A stretch of 64,000 bases of DNA from DATEKX01 sp963726785 (GCA_963726785.1 CAVSDJ010000007.1:1860001-1924000), one strand, 5' to 3'; positions 36,449 to 45,320 are shown, counted from the first letter of the stretch. Numbers and translations are program-made. Notes: generated by a model not told the origin, from the sequence alone.

Positions 36449-37636
36449 CTAATCAAACGGGCTTAGAGTCTCTGCACTGAACGGATCAGAGACCATCCCA
36501 TTAATCATCAGCTTTAGATAAACGTGATAATTGGGCAGGCTAATCAAATCTCTTATTGAAAACTCTGGATAGAATTCTTTTTCTAATATCTCAGCATCAG
36601 TCACACCAAGCCGGAAAGAAATGAGCGTTCCTACGTTACCCAAGATTGCATCTCTCACCTGCGGGTCGAGTTGCGACAGATATTGATGAGCAAAGATCAT
36701 ATTCACCCTATACTTTCTTAACTCGGAGAGCATAGAAGCCAAACTAAGGGTAGTGAAGTTCTGAAATTCATCAATGTATAAATGAAAATCCTTGCGATCC
36801 TCTTCAGGAATATCAGCCCGACTCAGCGCAGCTAATCCCACTCTCGTTACAAGCAAAGCTCCCAGCAGCGTTGCTGTATCCTCGCCGATCTTTCCTTTGG
36901 CTAAATTCACCAGCAAGATTTTCCCTTCATCCATCACCCGCCTGAGATAAAAAGCGCTTTTGGTTTGCGTCAATATCTTATTCAAAATAGGGTTAGCCAA
37001 AAACGCTCCAACCTTATTCTGAATTGGCGCAATAGCTTCCATGCGAAAACGAGTAGGATAGTTCGCATATTCTTTAGCCCAGAATTCACGCACTTGGGCA
37101 TTCTTGATCTGGGCTATTGCTTCTTTCCGAAATGCTTGATCGTCTAACAATCTGAGGATATCAGCTAAGGTAGCTTGTGGCTGATCAAGCAACGCCAAAA
37201 GCGCATTCCTCATAATGTGTTCTAGTCTCGGTCCCCACGAATCCATCCACAGCTTTTTGAACACCTCAAGCAGGCCGGAAGCAGCCAGCGGCCTCTTTAA
37301 TGGAGCTATACTTTCAAGCGGATTCAAACTCAAAGCTTGAGTGTGATCCGGTACATTGAAGTAGATCAAATCGTCTCTTCTATGTTCAGGCACCTGCGCT
37401 AGAAGTTTTTCTACCAAGTCGCCGTGAGGGTCTAACAAAGCTAATCCTTGCCCTGAGGCCATATCTTGCCGAATCAGCGTTTCAAGCAGCGTAGATTTTC
37501 CTGTACCAGTCTTCCCGATGAGGTACATATGAGCACGCCTGTCAGCTTGTTTAATACCAAACTTCACCTGCTTATTGCGGAAATCAGTTTTGGCAAAGAA
37601 TGTAATGTGATTTTCTTTCTCAACAGAATTATTCAT
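36449..37636 (-). CDS. HerA/TraG-like DNA-pumping ATPase (element 1 copy)
   Basis: 395 residues. Walker A GKTGTGKSTLL near 40, DPHGDLVEKLL, the NLAKGKIGED strand, Walker B FHLYIDEFQNF, the arginine-rich SELRKYRVNMIFAHQYLSQL and GNVGTLISFRLG. This is the soluble motor of VirD4/TraG coupling proteins or HerA-FtsK pumps, without the usual N-terminal membrane helices. Such short forms are found on mobilisable elements and would move DNA during transfer. It is about two-thirds identical by eye to the copy at 59.6-60.8 kb and likewise diverges from an HNH-DUF2958 pair. Confidence 0.82.
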   Translation of the reverse strand: MNNSVEKENHITFFAKTDFRNKQVKFGIKQADRRAHMYLIGKTGTGKSTLLETLIRQDMASGQGLALLDPHGDLVEKLLAQVPEHRRDDLIYFNVPDHTQALSLNPLESIAPLKRPLAASGLLEVFKKLWMDSWGPRLEHIMRNALLALLDQPQATLADILRLLDDQAFRKEAIAQIKNAQVREFWAKEYANYPTRFRMEAIAPIQNKVGAFLANPILNKILTQTKSAFYLRRVMDEGKILLVNLAKGKIGEDTATLLGALLVTRVGLAALSRADIPEEDRKDFHLYIDEFQNFTTLSLASMLSELRKYRVNMIFAHQYLSQLDPQVRDAILGNVGTLISFRLGVTDAEILEKEFYPEFSIRDLISLPNYHVYLKLMINGMVSDPFSAETLSPFD

Positions 37637-37971
37637 AAGGGCGTAGCTAAATTGCGATCAACTACTTTGACTATACAATCCTCAACAAAGAAAAGAAGCG
37701 GTTAAAAATAGCCTCCCAAAGCGAAATCTTCCTCCTGGTTGCTTTGCCTCCATTCGCTATGCTGTAGGAAAGAACTTCAGCACTCAGTTCCCACCTTGGC
37801 TGAATATTCCAAAACCAAAAGGAGGTAGAAGCTCTGCCCGTTAACGGGCGCTACTCGGCAAATTCTTGTGCCAAGTTGAGTTCAAGCATGAATAGGGAAT
37901 TGTAGAAAGGCAGACGCTTGAAGCAGATGCCTTTCAAATAGCCATCCACAAACAAAAGAAGGAGGAAAGCA
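37637..37971. promoter_or_regulatory. Divergent control region with palindrome
   Basis: Non-coding stretch between the ATPase gene and the small-gene operon. It contains the perfect palindrome GCCCGTTAACGGGC (37836-37849), which fits a dimeric repressor site. An isolated GGAGG at 37821 has no start codon after it. Confidence 0.45.
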
Positions 37972-38097
37972 ATGCAAAGCTACTGTAAGACAAGCAACAC
38001 CAGCGAAGACTGGCTTAACCGCTTTATTCATCGGCTGCATCTGAATTGCACGTCGAAAGTCAAATCCCCAATCAGAAGCGACAGGCATAGGCTATGA
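37972..38097 (+). CDS. 41-residue leader-like small protein
   Basis: A short gene with a near-perfect ribosome site (GGAGG, 6 bases before the ATG). Its stop overlaps the start of the HNH-like gene (ATGA). The protein is basic and has two Cys (MQSYCKTSNTSEDWLNRF, HRLHLNC). Position parallels the 89-residue gene before HNH copy 1, though the sequences are unrelated. It may serve mainly to couple translation into the HNH gene, or be a small DNA-binding protein. Confidence 0.5.
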   Translation: MQSYCKTSNTSEDWLNRFIHRLHLNCTSKVKSPIRSDRHRL

Positions 38098-38372
38098 CCT
38101 GTTACTTCTGCGGTAACTGCATTGATCAAGCTGAACTCAACCAGCATCACGTCACGCCCAAAAGCCAGGGCGGGGAAGTCACTGTTCCTACCCACAAGTC
38201 CTGCCACATCAGCCACCACAGCGTAAACGGACACTTCCGGTACTGGGGCCGAATCGGCGGCCAGATGAGCGCTTTGACCCGTCAATGGGCCTTTACGCTC
38301 AAGCACGTCAAAAACAATCCAGCCTATGAGATGGATCGGCAGTTTTATCTGCTGTATTACGCGAAAGCCTAA
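38094..38372 (+). CDS. Small HNH-like zinc protein (copy 2 of 3)
   Basis: 92 residues: MTCYFC, then NQHHVTPKSQGGE, then THKSCHISHHS, giving two Cys-type ligands, a His pair and a C-x4-HH motif as in HNH/treble-clef nucleases. The C-terminal half (RQWAFTLKHVKNNPAYEM, then DRQFYLLYYAK) is conserved with the other two copies. It starts within the ATGA overlap of the 41-residue gene, and a DUF2958 gene follows after 111 bases. A role in element maintenance or transfer is likely from its repeated association with the ATPase. Confidence 0.7.
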   Translation: MTCYFCGNCIDQAELNQHHVTPKSQGGEVTVPTHKSCHISHHSVNGHFRYWGRIGGQMSALTRQWAFTLKHVKNNPAYEMDRQFYLLYYAKA

Positions 38373-38483
38373 TCGCATCTGTCTGGCACTCTCACTTACC
38401 TTAAAGGATATAGACAGAGAGCGCATAGCCTGAACCCCGTTTCATTTAGACCAAAAGAAAACCAACTGAAAGGAGGAAAATAT

Positions 38484-38789
38484 ATGCAACTGCTTAGTGA
38501 TGAACTACGGGCGCAGCTTCCGCCGCTCTATAGCCAGGAGAAGGATAAGGACCCGATGGTTTATGCCAAGTTTTTCATGCCTGATTCCAATTGGACGTGG
38601 TATGCCACTGAAGGTGAACAGCAAAACGGCGATTTTATCTTCTTCGGTTATGTCATAGGCCAAGAGCGCGAATGGGGATACTTTTCCTTAAATGAATTGT
38701 CTGCCGCGCATGGCCCTTGGGGGCTGCCTGTTGAACGTGACCTCTACTTTGATCCCAAACGAATAAGCGAGATAAAAGAAATAAAGTAA
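38484..38789 (+). CDS. DUF2958 protein (element 1 copy)
   Basis: 101 residues with the DUF2958 signature: LPPLYSQEKDKDPMVYAKFF, SNWTWYATEGE, GYVIGQEREWGYFSL and GLPVERDLYFDPK. DUF2958 proteins are typical of plasmids and integrative elements and have no established function. The ribosome site AAAGGAGG is strong. The copy at 61.2 kb is about 65% identical by eye, and both follow an HNH-like gene. A hairpin terminator lies 21 bases after the stop. Confidence 0.8.
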   Translation: MQLLSDELRAQLPPLYSQEKDKDPMVYAKFFMPDSNWTWYATEGEQQNGDFIFFGYVIGQEREWGYFSLNELSAAHGPWGLPVERDLYFDPKRISEIKEIK

Positions 38790-38810
38790 GGTCGAGCCAT
38801 TAGAAATTTT

Positions 38811-38840
38811 AAGCTCTGCTTCGGCGGAGCTTCTTTTTAT
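38811..38840 (+). terminator. Terminator of the HNH-DUF2958 operon
   Basis: AAGCTCTGC, loop TTCG, GCGGAGCTT: a 9-bp stem with one G-T pair and a stable tetraloop, followed by CTTTTT. Confidence 0.8.
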
Positions 38841-39010
38841 AAATAGAAATCCTTCCCCAACTGCTTACGCTCGTATTCAAATATAACCCATTGCGCCTCG
38901 TCTTCTGAGCCGAGTCTTCGGGAGGGAATATTGAATCCGCATTGTATAAGAAGCTGTCGAATATGGCTGGCTGCTTTGGTCTGCTGTACCCACTTGTCAG
39001 ATATTACAAC
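38837..39010 (-). other. Open frame after the Crp-like gene, no start codon
   Basis: About 57 codons with protein-like content (WVQQTKAASHIRQLLIQCGF, then GSEDEAQWVIFEYERKQLG) but no ATG, GTG or TTG. It begins at the Crp-like stop in another frame, so it could be a remnant or a product of frameshifting. Weakly supported. Confidence 0.3.
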
Positions 39011-39792
39011 TCACTCAATTCTCTCAATGCTCGCTTATCAAGTATCGTGATCCTCATTCGCCCGACCTCAACAAATCCATTTATCTTCATTTCCTGAATT
39101 GCATTGGTTACGCTTTCCCTATATGACCCGATCTGTTCTCCAAGGTCTTGGTGAGTGTATTCTTCGACAGAGGAAGCAGCCCCAGCAATCTCTAAAAGCA
39201 GTCCTGCTACTCGTGATTCCACTGTTTGAAATGATGCCCGGTAATGGTCGGTTTCTACGAGTCCCAGCCTTGGCCCAAGCTCTTGAAAAAGTGTAAGCCC
39301 ATCCTGCCGTATCCAGTCTGTAACTTTTTCAAGAGCTATGACTGCAACTGCTACTCCATTAGAGCCTACGATTGCTTTACAGCCAAGTAATGTTTGACCA
39401 AGTAGCGACATGTCACCAAAGATAATCCCCGCCTCAAGCTCGCCGACTAGCATATCGTGATTTGAATGCCAGATTTCAACTACTCCTGATCTAATCACAA
39501 ACAGTTCATCGTGTGGGCGCAGTATCCTATGTGCGCTAAATTCTTGAGTGGGGAGGGAATCAAAAAAACTTTGGCGTGAGAAGTCCTGCACTTTAAGGTA
39601 GCCAATTTTTTGCGACAGCATAGAAGCTGCCAAGTGTTTGCGCTTTGATGAGAATGTATGACTTTTTTTGATCATAAAATAGGAGGAGGAATGTACGTTG
39701 ATTGCATCCCTGACATAGAGATCGTACACGCCCCCTCTAAGCCACTGACCCTTTCGAGCCTCAAGAAGGAGAAAATCAAATGCCCTAGCCAT
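39004..39792 (-). CDS. Crp/Fnr-family transcription regulator
   Basis: Up to 262 residues; the true start is uncertain and may be an internal ATG about 40 codons in. The core is a cyclic-nucleotide-binding beta roll (HDELFVIRSGVVEIWH, LEAGIIFGDMSLLGQ), a dimer helix and a winged helix-turn-helix (HQDLGEQIGSYRESVTNAI). The phosphate-binding cassette lacks the canonical Gly-Glu of Crp, so cAMP binding is doubtful. It probably controls genes of element 1. It is divergent from an XRE regulator gene 97 bases away. Confidence 0.8.
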   Translation of the reverse strand: MARAFDFLLLEARKGQWLRGGVYDLYVRDAINVHSSSYFMIKKSHTFSSKRKHLAASMLSQKIGYLKVQDFSRQSFFDSLPTQEFSAHRILRPHDELFVIRSGVVEIWHSNHDMLVGELEAGIIFGDMSLLGQTLLGCKAIVGSNGVAVAVIALEKVTDWIRQDGLTLFQELGPRLGLVETDHYRASFQTVESRVAGLLLEIAGAASSVEEYTHQDLGEQIGSYRESVTNAIQEMKINGFVEVGRMRITILDKRALRELSEL

Positions 39793-39889
39793 TCCTGTTG
39801 AGCAAGCCCAAGGGATGTGCTAAAAACGAAAGCCATATTACTTAAATGGGCGGAAAGCTGTCAAGAACGAATAACACAAGTGTGAAAGA

Positions 39890-40315
39890 ATGCTACAAAT
39901 GGAAGAAACCTTAAGCGAGTATGTAAAGCGCGTAATGGAGCAGAAGAATTTGGGCGTGCGAGACGTAGAGCGAAACTCTGGCAAGAAGATCACTGCCAGT
40001 CACGTTTCCAAAGTCTTAAACGGTAGCGCGGCAAATCTCACCACCGATAAGACTGTCGGGCTTGCTCTTGGCCTTGACGTTGATCCGCACGAAGTATTCT
40101 CAATCATCTCAGGCTATCGCGCAAAAGAAGAGTCAACGACCGATCTGCTTCGCTTTACTGACACAATACAGCAGCTTGCGCTCAATCCAATCCTTCTTGA
40201 GATTATTCAAGGGTTGCTGCGCCTTACTCCAAAAGACCAAATGAAGGTGCTTAAAATCATTGGCTTTAGCAACAAACGCAGCCAGAAACCAACGCGAAAA
40301 AAGAAGAAACGCTAA
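39890..40315 (+). CDS. XRE-family regulator
   Basis: 141 residues. The N-terminal helix-turn-helix is of XRE/Cro type (LSEYVKRVMEQKNL, VRDVERNSGKKITASHVSKV, LALGLDVDPHEVF). A helical middle part (about 85-120) could mediate dimerisation, and the tail is very basic (KPTRKKKKR). It shares a control region with the divergent Crp-like gene, so the pair resembles a lysogeny-type switch; that is inference. Its 3' end overlaps the convergent interrupted gene by 4 bases. Confidence 0.75.
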   Translation: MLQMEETLSEYVKRVMEQKNLGVRDVERNSGKKITASHVSKVLNGSAANLTTDKTVGLALGLDVDPHEVFSIISGYRAKEESTTDLLRFTDTIQQLALNPILLEIIQGLLRLTPKDQMKVLKIIGFSNKRSQKPTRKKKKR

Positions 40316-41134
40316 GGCTTTTTGGAGGTTATTTTTCTGACGGCATTCAAAATTTCTTGCAGTTGTTTGCGTGTGATGTCGTCTTCTGAGGTAAGGTTCA
40401 TAATCTCAAAAAATATGTCTTTGTCACTCATTGACTCAATATCTTTTTCATCATCGCCGTTTGGTTCTTTGACCATATTCTTTGTCCAATCCATGTAGCT
40501 GAGTACGCGGGCGCTGCCCTTCTGGATAGGGCTAGGGCTACTTTCTACAACAGGCAACGGAACAACATTATCTTTATCTAAAGCAGGTTTTAGAACTGAT
40601 ATGACCGAGCGAGACTTGTATCCCTTCAAGGCCAACTCTTGCCCAGTCTCGCGCCACTCAGGATATGCAAAAGCGAAAGGAGAGGCAAGGACAATTTTTG
40701 AAATGTTTGCGGCTTCCTCAATTCTTCCCGCTTCGCCAAGTTCGACTGCGTAGGAATTTAACACGCTATAATATATTACTGGCTCGGCATGTTGGATTAT
40801 AGGAATAAGCTTTTCGAGGTCAATTAATGCCGCCCTACTAAAACCCTCAAGTCCTTTTACTGTTGCCGCGCCTCTTGATGCTTCTATGCACTCCGAAAGA
40901 GTAAGTGATGTCTTGATGGCTTCGCCGTAAAAATGTAGCGCATTATTGGTATTGCCTTTATAGATTTCAAAGGCAGCCCTTGAAATGAGAGCTTTAGTTT
41001 TGTATGTCTCGCTATGCTCAATAATATCTTTCAGAAGGAAATTAGGATATTTACCGTCTCGGCTTTGACACCAAACAAGATAGTATTGGCCTATGAGTTG
41101 ATGCTCTTTGATTGGGATACTAAGCAGGAACCTA

Positions 41135-42312
41135 GTAGTTCATCACGATGATCGCGATGGATAAAGACGATGCAACTTAACACGAGCATCAGCAGCAGTG
41201 AATTGCCAGTCAATTGTCGCTCTCTCAGCATTGCGACGCTGCTCGTATGCCTCCACCTCTCGCCGAAGCATCTCTTCATCTCCTATACGCCGATCAAGAC
41301 ATTGCCGCTCAAGGATGCTCAATTCGATCTCTGCCATATTCAGCCAACTGCCGTGCTTCGGCGTTGGATGAAACTCCAACTTCTTCGCTATTCGCCTTGC
41401 CTCGCTTGGCTCGAACGCTTCATAAAGCGATGCTACCTTGTGCGTGTTGAGATTGTCGAAAACAACTCGAATTACCTCTGCTCCCGGGTATCGCTCATCA
41501 ACCAACCATTTCATCTGATGCGCGAAGTCTACTTTAGTTCGTCGCTCGGTTATCGCAACGTGACGCCAACCCGCCTGTGGCTCACAGATCATAAACAAGT
41601 TCCGCACTCCGTTACGCTTGTACTCATAGTCATAGCGTTGTACTCGACCAGCTTTCGCTTTCAGACCTCTGCGCGTCTCGGCAATCAACTGTTTGCTGGT
41701 CTCATCAAAGTTCACTTTCGGGCGCTTTTCGTCATAAGGCTCAGCATACAAGTCCAAAACATCTTCCATGCAAGCGACAAACTCGGAATTTACTTCCCCA
41801 ATGCACCATTGCTGTTTCAGCCAAGGCTTGAGCTTGTTTTTTTCAGCGCCCGCCGCACAAGTTCATACGAGCAGGAGTCAGCCAGTTTTAACTCCACGAC
41901 GCGGTCGGCAAGCAACTGCAAGGTCCAATGTTTGCGGCCATCGGGAGCCTTCGAGCAAGCTTCTGCTACAAGGCGGGCCTGTGCTTTGTGGTCAAGCTTA
42001 GGTCGCTTGCCTGGTCGCGGTCGTTCATTGATAGCATCCAAGCCGGCCTCGACAAATCGTTTGCGGATACGCTCGACGGTAGCGACACCGACATTAAGGG
42101 CAGAGCCAATCTCATCATCAGTGAAACCATCTGATGCTTTAAGTAGAATGCGAGCGCGGGTGAGTTTACGGGAAGAAGTTTTACCGCGCCGTATGAGTTG
42201 CTGTAGTTGCTCACGCTCATCTGCGCTCAGATCGATAATGTATTTTTTCTTTGGCATCTGTGAAGTTTATGCCAGTCAAAGATCAACCATCAACTTTATC
42301 GTGATGAACTAC
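41135..42312 (-). mobile_element. IS630-family insertion sequence (1178 bp)
   Basis: Ends are inverted repeats GTAGTTCATCACGAT and ATCGTGATGAACTAC, each flanked by TA (41133-41134 and 42313-42314), the target duplicated by IS630/Tc1-mariner elements. Transposase is encoded in two frames joined by an A7 run. It interrupts the 299-residue gene, whose frame is restored exactly on removal. Confidence 0.9.
41143..42257 (-). CDS. IS630-family transposase, made by -1 frameshifting
   Basis: The first frame (42257 to 41817) encodes the paired helix-turn-helix domains (LSADEREQLQQLIRRGKTS, EIGSALNVGVATVERIRKRF). It ends shortly after an A7 run followed by C (about 41835). The -1 frame continues KNKLKPWLKQQWCIGE and holds the DDE domain: NFDETSKQ, VVFDNLNTHK and SWLNMAEIELS. 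A7C is a classic slippery sequence, and several IS630 members use -1 frameshifting. The coordinates cover both frames; the full protein would be about 370 residues and looks functional. Confidence 0.82.
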
Positions 42313-42520
42313 TAGATTGGATGCAGGTATACAGTGGGAGCACTGAGTGACGACTTCTCAACTCCCGACCTCCACTTGCACCTAATCGCACCGATTTTTA
42401 TTAACCTTTGTGATACATATCAACAGACTGACTGTACTCTCAGATTATATATGGAGGGATACAAAAGTCGGCCTGTACCCTGCTGGGCTGTTTGTAAAAA
42501 CGGCAGAGTGGCAGTACCTC

Positions 42521-42748
42521 TTAATTGTCAAAGCATACTTGAACGGTATTCTGAATAATAACAATTGAATCATTATCATCTACTCGCGGCATCGGTATTC
42601 CTGAAGCGTTACAGGCATCACAAATAATCGCGCCATATTCTGTATCCAGGTACAGCTTAACTTCACCTCCACAACGATAGTGATAAGCCTTGATCTGACC
42701 TTCGCGCAATATACGAAGCAATCGTGCGTGTATGTGAATATCCACCAT
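42521..42748 (-). CDS. Small zinc-ribbon-like protein
   Basis: 75 residues: a basic helical start (MVDIHIHARLLRILREGQIK) and one Cys followed by C-x2-C (RCGGEVKLYL, CDACNAS), as in half of a zinc ribbon. It diverges from the nuclease-like gene with only 15 bases between the start codons, which is very tight. Either the two genes share overlapping control signals or this frame is chance. Function unknown. Confidence 0.4.
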   Translation of the reverse strand: MVDIHIHARLLRILREGQIKAYHYRCGGEVKLYLDTEYGAIICDACNASGIPMPRVDDNDSIVIIQNTVQVCFDN

Positions 42749-42763
42749 TTAGATTTCTACTTT

Positions 42764-43252
42764 ATGCCTACCCAATCATTTGTAAAAGCCAAAGCTCAAG
42801 GCAGACAATTTGAGAAACAAGTCTTCAATCTGCTTCGTGAATCCGGCTGTTACGTCATAGATACAGACAAGCTACCCTACGAAAAGAAGAAGGGCTGTGA
42901 CTGTTATATTAAGCTCTTAAATCCAGACGGTTCCTTTAAGCGGGATCAGCGAGGATATGTCATCTGCCAGCCTGTGGAAATCAAGTACGACAGAATGAGC
43001 TATGATACAGGTAGGGTTTGTATAGACCTCAACAGTTTAGAGAAGACCACCGCTCTTGTTTGGGTATTTGGACTCCCCGAAGATAATCAAATAGATGTTT
43101 ACGCCGTTCTCACTTCTGATTTGCGTTTATACGCTAGAAATTGTCCCAGGACGCGAGGAGGGGAGTTTTACGGGGAAATAGCCGTTCCAGAAAAATCGTC
43201 GTTTATAGAGGCTCCTATTGTGTTTAAATGGAAATCAATACCTATTAACTAA
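42764..43252 (+). CDS. Predicted PD-(D/E)XK-type nuclease, phage-like
   Basis: 162 residues from the ATG, starting MPTQSFVKAKAQGRQFEK. The pattern Glu in the first helix, then KKGCDCYIKL, then QPVEIKYDR (Asp ... Glu-x-Lys) fits a PD-(D/E)XK nuclease fold. The central beta sheet and the C-terminal part are otherwise unassigned. It is the first gene of a five-gene phage-like block ending in an HNH protein, so a role in recombination or DNA processing is likely. The catalytic assignment is by pattern only. Confidence 0.55.
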   Translation: MPTQSFVKAKAQGRQFEKQVFNLLRESGCYVIDTDKLPYEKKKGCDCYIKLLNPDGSFKRDQRGYVICQPVEIKYDRMSYDTGRVCIDLNSLEKTTALVWVFGLPEDNQIDVYAVLTSDLRLYARNCPRTRGGEFYGEIAVPEKSSFIEAPIVFKWKSIPIN

Positions 43253-43259
43253 AACCCTT

Positions 43260-43652
43260 GTGGCAAGGAAACAGTCAATCAAGCACTTAAAGAAGCTCGT
43301 CTGGAAAGAATTTTCCTTATACATCCGAAAAAGAGATTCTGACTGGAGAGGTATAGCTACCTGTATTACCTGTGGAGTACAGAAGCCATATCAACAGATG
43401 CAGGCGGGACACTTCATACCGGGTAGACATAATTCGATTCTTTACGATGAACGTGGCGTTCACGCTCAGTGCGTGTATTGCAATCAGCATCTACACGGAA
43501 ATATTCTTAATTATCTCGACAAGATGAAAGAGCGGTACGGTGATGAAGTTATACAAGAACTTCGAGAAAAAGACCGTCAGATAAAAGAGTGGAAACCTAC
43601 TGAGCTTCAAATCCTATTACTTCACTACAAAGAATTAAATAAGCAATTATGA
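43260..43652 (+). CDS. NinG/Rap-like recombination protein
   Basis: 130 residues from a GTG. The core CITCGVQKPYQQMQAGHFI, PGRHNSILYDERGVHAQC and YCNQHLHGN matches NinG (Rap) of lambdoid phages, which has a zinc/HNH-like centre and acts on Holliday junctions and recombination intermediates. The GTG has no strong ribosome site, and the upstream gene stops 8 bases before it, suggesting coupling. The stop overlaps the next start (ATGA). It shows that part of element 1 comes from a phage. Confidence 0.8.
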   Translation: MARKQSIKHLKKLVWKEFSLYIRKRDSDWRGIATCITCGVQKPYQQMQAGHFIPGRHNSILYDERGVHAQCVYCNQHLHGNILNYLDKMKERYGDEVIQELREKDRQIKEWKPTELQILLLHYKELNKQL

Positions 43653-43951
43653 CCTACGAACTAGCCAAACAACTCAGGGATGCTGATTTTAAATGTGATG
43701 TTTATACATCCCGGTTAGAGGGTGATGAAATTTTAGCCTTACCAGAACCAACCCTCTCCGAGCTTATAGCTGCTTGTGAAATTCCACCTGACATATTTGT
43801 TCACGAGATTCATTTATCTAAGTTTGCTTATGGAAATACTGGTTATAAGTATGAAGCGCATGTTTGTTGTCAGAGAATAAAGACAGATATTTGTGACACC
43901 CCAGAAGAAGCAGTAGCAAAGCTCTGGTTAGCATTAAACAAAAAACTATGA
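43649..43951 (+). CDS. Phage-like protein of unknown function
   Basis: 100 residues beginning MTYELAKQLRDADF and ending EEAVAKLWLALNKK. Several short proteins of this look occur in phage genomes, where they follow replication or recombination genes. It has no motif I can assign. ATGA overlaps at both ends couple it to NinG upstream and the 55-residue gene downstream. Confidence 0.55.
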   Translation: MTYELAKQLRDADFKCDVYTSRLEGDEILALPEPTLSELIAACEIPPDIFVHEIHLSKFAYGNTGYKYEAHVCCQRIKTDICDTPEEAVAKLWLALNKKL

Positions 43952-44115
43952 GAGCAATAGGCCCAATAATTGTTGAGGAGGGAGAAGTAGTTAAATTTCC
44001 AGATGAAGACCAAATCATCACTGACTATCAAAAGACTTGGAATGATTTAGAAGCCTCAGACTTAGAAGGCAAAGACTTTTTAAATTGGCTTTTAAAAGAT
44101 GAACTATCAAAATAG
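43948..44115 (+). CDS. 55-residue acidic phage-like protein
   Basis: A small gene overlapping the previous stop by ATGA and the next start by 17 bases. The product is acidic (IIVEEGEVVKFPDEDQIITD, KDFLNWLLKDELSK) with no recognised motif. Tight coupling on both sides supports it as real. Function unknown. Confidence 0.55.
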   Translation: MRAIGPIIVEEGEVVKFPDEDQIITDYQKTWNDLEASDLEGKDFLNWLLKDELSK

Positions 44116-44410
44116 TCGAGAATCAAAACGTCGAACCGAGCTAAAACGAAAGCTCTGGGATTATAAGCTTGTTCATCCTTGCATTGACTGTGGAGAAACT
44201 GATCCTATAGTTCTCACCTTTGACCACAAAGACAAGAAGAAAGGCGCTATCGCAAATCTAGTTCACGAGATGGCGCACCGCAAGTTCGCCTGGGAGAAAA
44301 TTCTAGCTGAGATACAAAAATGTGAAGTCCGATGTTTTAACTGCCATATGCGCCGTACAGCCAAGCAACTCAACCGCTACAAATGGCTACTTGAGCCGAC
44401 TAAGAATTGA
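44099..44410 (+). CDS. HNH endonuclease-like protein
   Basis: 103 residues. A basic N-terminus is followed by HPCIDCGE, FDHKDKKK, then CEVRCFNCHMRRT: two Cys pairs around an Asp-His core, the phage HNH layout. The family nicks or cuts DNA, often at phage packaging or homing sites. It ends the phage-like block and overlaps the convergent integrase gene by 24 bases. It is not closely similar to the three small HNH-like copies tied to the ATPase modules. Confidence 0.72.
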   Translation: MNYQNSRESKRRTELKRKLWDYKLVHPCIDCGETDPIVLTFDHKDKKKGAIANLVHEMAHRKFAWEKILAEIQKCEVRCFNCHMRRTAKQLNRYKWLLEPTKN

Positions 44411-45226
44411 AGTCTTAGCGTGTGCTCGTGTAAGGTCGCTGGTTTGGAGATTCACATAAAGCTGAGTAGTAGTAATTGAACTATGACCCAACAGTCTGCG
44501 AAGCTCTGAAATATCGCCCCCTTCACGGATAAAGTTTAATCCGAAGTTATGCCTAAGCTGATGGAACGGACGATAAGTAATACCGATTCGTTTACAAAAG
44601 GCTCTCCACTCGCGGAGGATATTTCTGTATGAAAGTTTGTTCCCGGTAAGGGTAGGGAACATCATCCGGTCTTGATGCCATTTGAGAAAATTGAACAGTA
44701 TTTTTCTGCACTCAAAACTAATAGGGATGATCCGTTCTTTATTGCCCTTACCCCGAACTCTGATAAGTAGGTTGTCTAAGTCAACATTGTCTCTTGTAAG
44801 GGTGAGACATTCTTGAATCCTTGTCCCGGTATCAATCAAGAGACAAGACAGAGCATAGAGCCTCCATCCGTAAAACTCCTTCGGTTTAAACGAGAGGATT
44901 TTTTTAATCTCTTCATCGCTATAAGGCTCGATGACTTTCTTTTCAGTCTTGATTTGTTTGATTCTCAAACGCTCTTTGATGTGCTCATTTTCATAAAGCC
45001 ACGACAAGAACGTATTGAAAGACCTGATTGAGATATTACAGGTAGTAGCTTTCAGTCCTCGTTCTCTCATCCAGATGACGTATTGGCTCAGGCTTTCTTT
45101 GGTGAGTTCGGTTCCGCCTGATTTTACAAACCTGTCAAACGCCTGCCTATAGCTCTTGATAGTAAGGGGTGAGGTTCCGTGAAGGTATTGTTTCTCTTTG
45201 CAGAATTGGTCAAACAGTTTCAGCAT
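44387..45226 (-). CDS. Tyrosine recombinase (integrase of element 1)
   Basis: 279 residues. An N-terminal SAM-like domain (about 1-95) is followed by the catalytic domain with Arg (DTGTRIQECLTL), the HxLRH box (HQLRHNFGLN), LLGHSS and the Tyr nucleophile (TTQLYVNL). It looks active, and its size is XerC/D-like. GGAGG stands 5 bases before the ATG. It starts 95 bases from attachment site 2 and points into element 1, the usual place for the element's own integrase. Confidence 0.9.
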   Translation of the reverse strand: MLKLFDQFCKEKQYLHGTSPLTIKSYRQAFDRFVKSGGTELTKESLSQYVIWMRERGLKATTCNISIRSFNTFLSWLYENEHIKERLRIKQIKTEKKVIEPYSDEEIKKILSFKPKEFYGWRLYALSCLLIDTGTRIQECLTLTRDNVDLDNLLIRVRGKGNKERIIPISFECRKILFNFLKWHQDRMMFPTLTGNKLSYRNILREWRAFCKRIGITYRPFHQLRHNFGLNFIREGGDISELRRLLGHSSITTTQLYVNLQTSDLTRAHAKTSILSRLK

Positions 45227-45320
45227 ATTTCCTCCAAACCGATTTATGAAAGTCCTATGGTTTTGAGGGTTGAGTCTGTTTGACTAAGATGTGGTATAAG
45301 TATTGAAACGGAAGGTGGTT

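Larger units (their letters stand above)
40312..42391 (-). pseudogene. 299-residue helical protein gene interrupted by IS630
   Basis: Removing the IS630 element and one TA restores a single open frame of exactly 300 codons from a GTG at 42391. The reading GREL ... YTCIQS joins RFLLSIPIKEHQLIGQYYL across the junction. The rest is helical and TPR-like (NNALHFYGEAIKTSLTLSE, AGRIEEAANISKIVLASP), with an acidic C-terminal tail. The first 25 codons are weakly supported as coding. Function is unknown. The part below 40764 could still be expressed from an internal GTG. Confidence 0.65.

Noticed and set aside
41170..42315. 381-codon plus-strand frame across the IS630 element
   Set aside because: Antisense to the transposase; Ser/Leu/Arg-rich and without motif.
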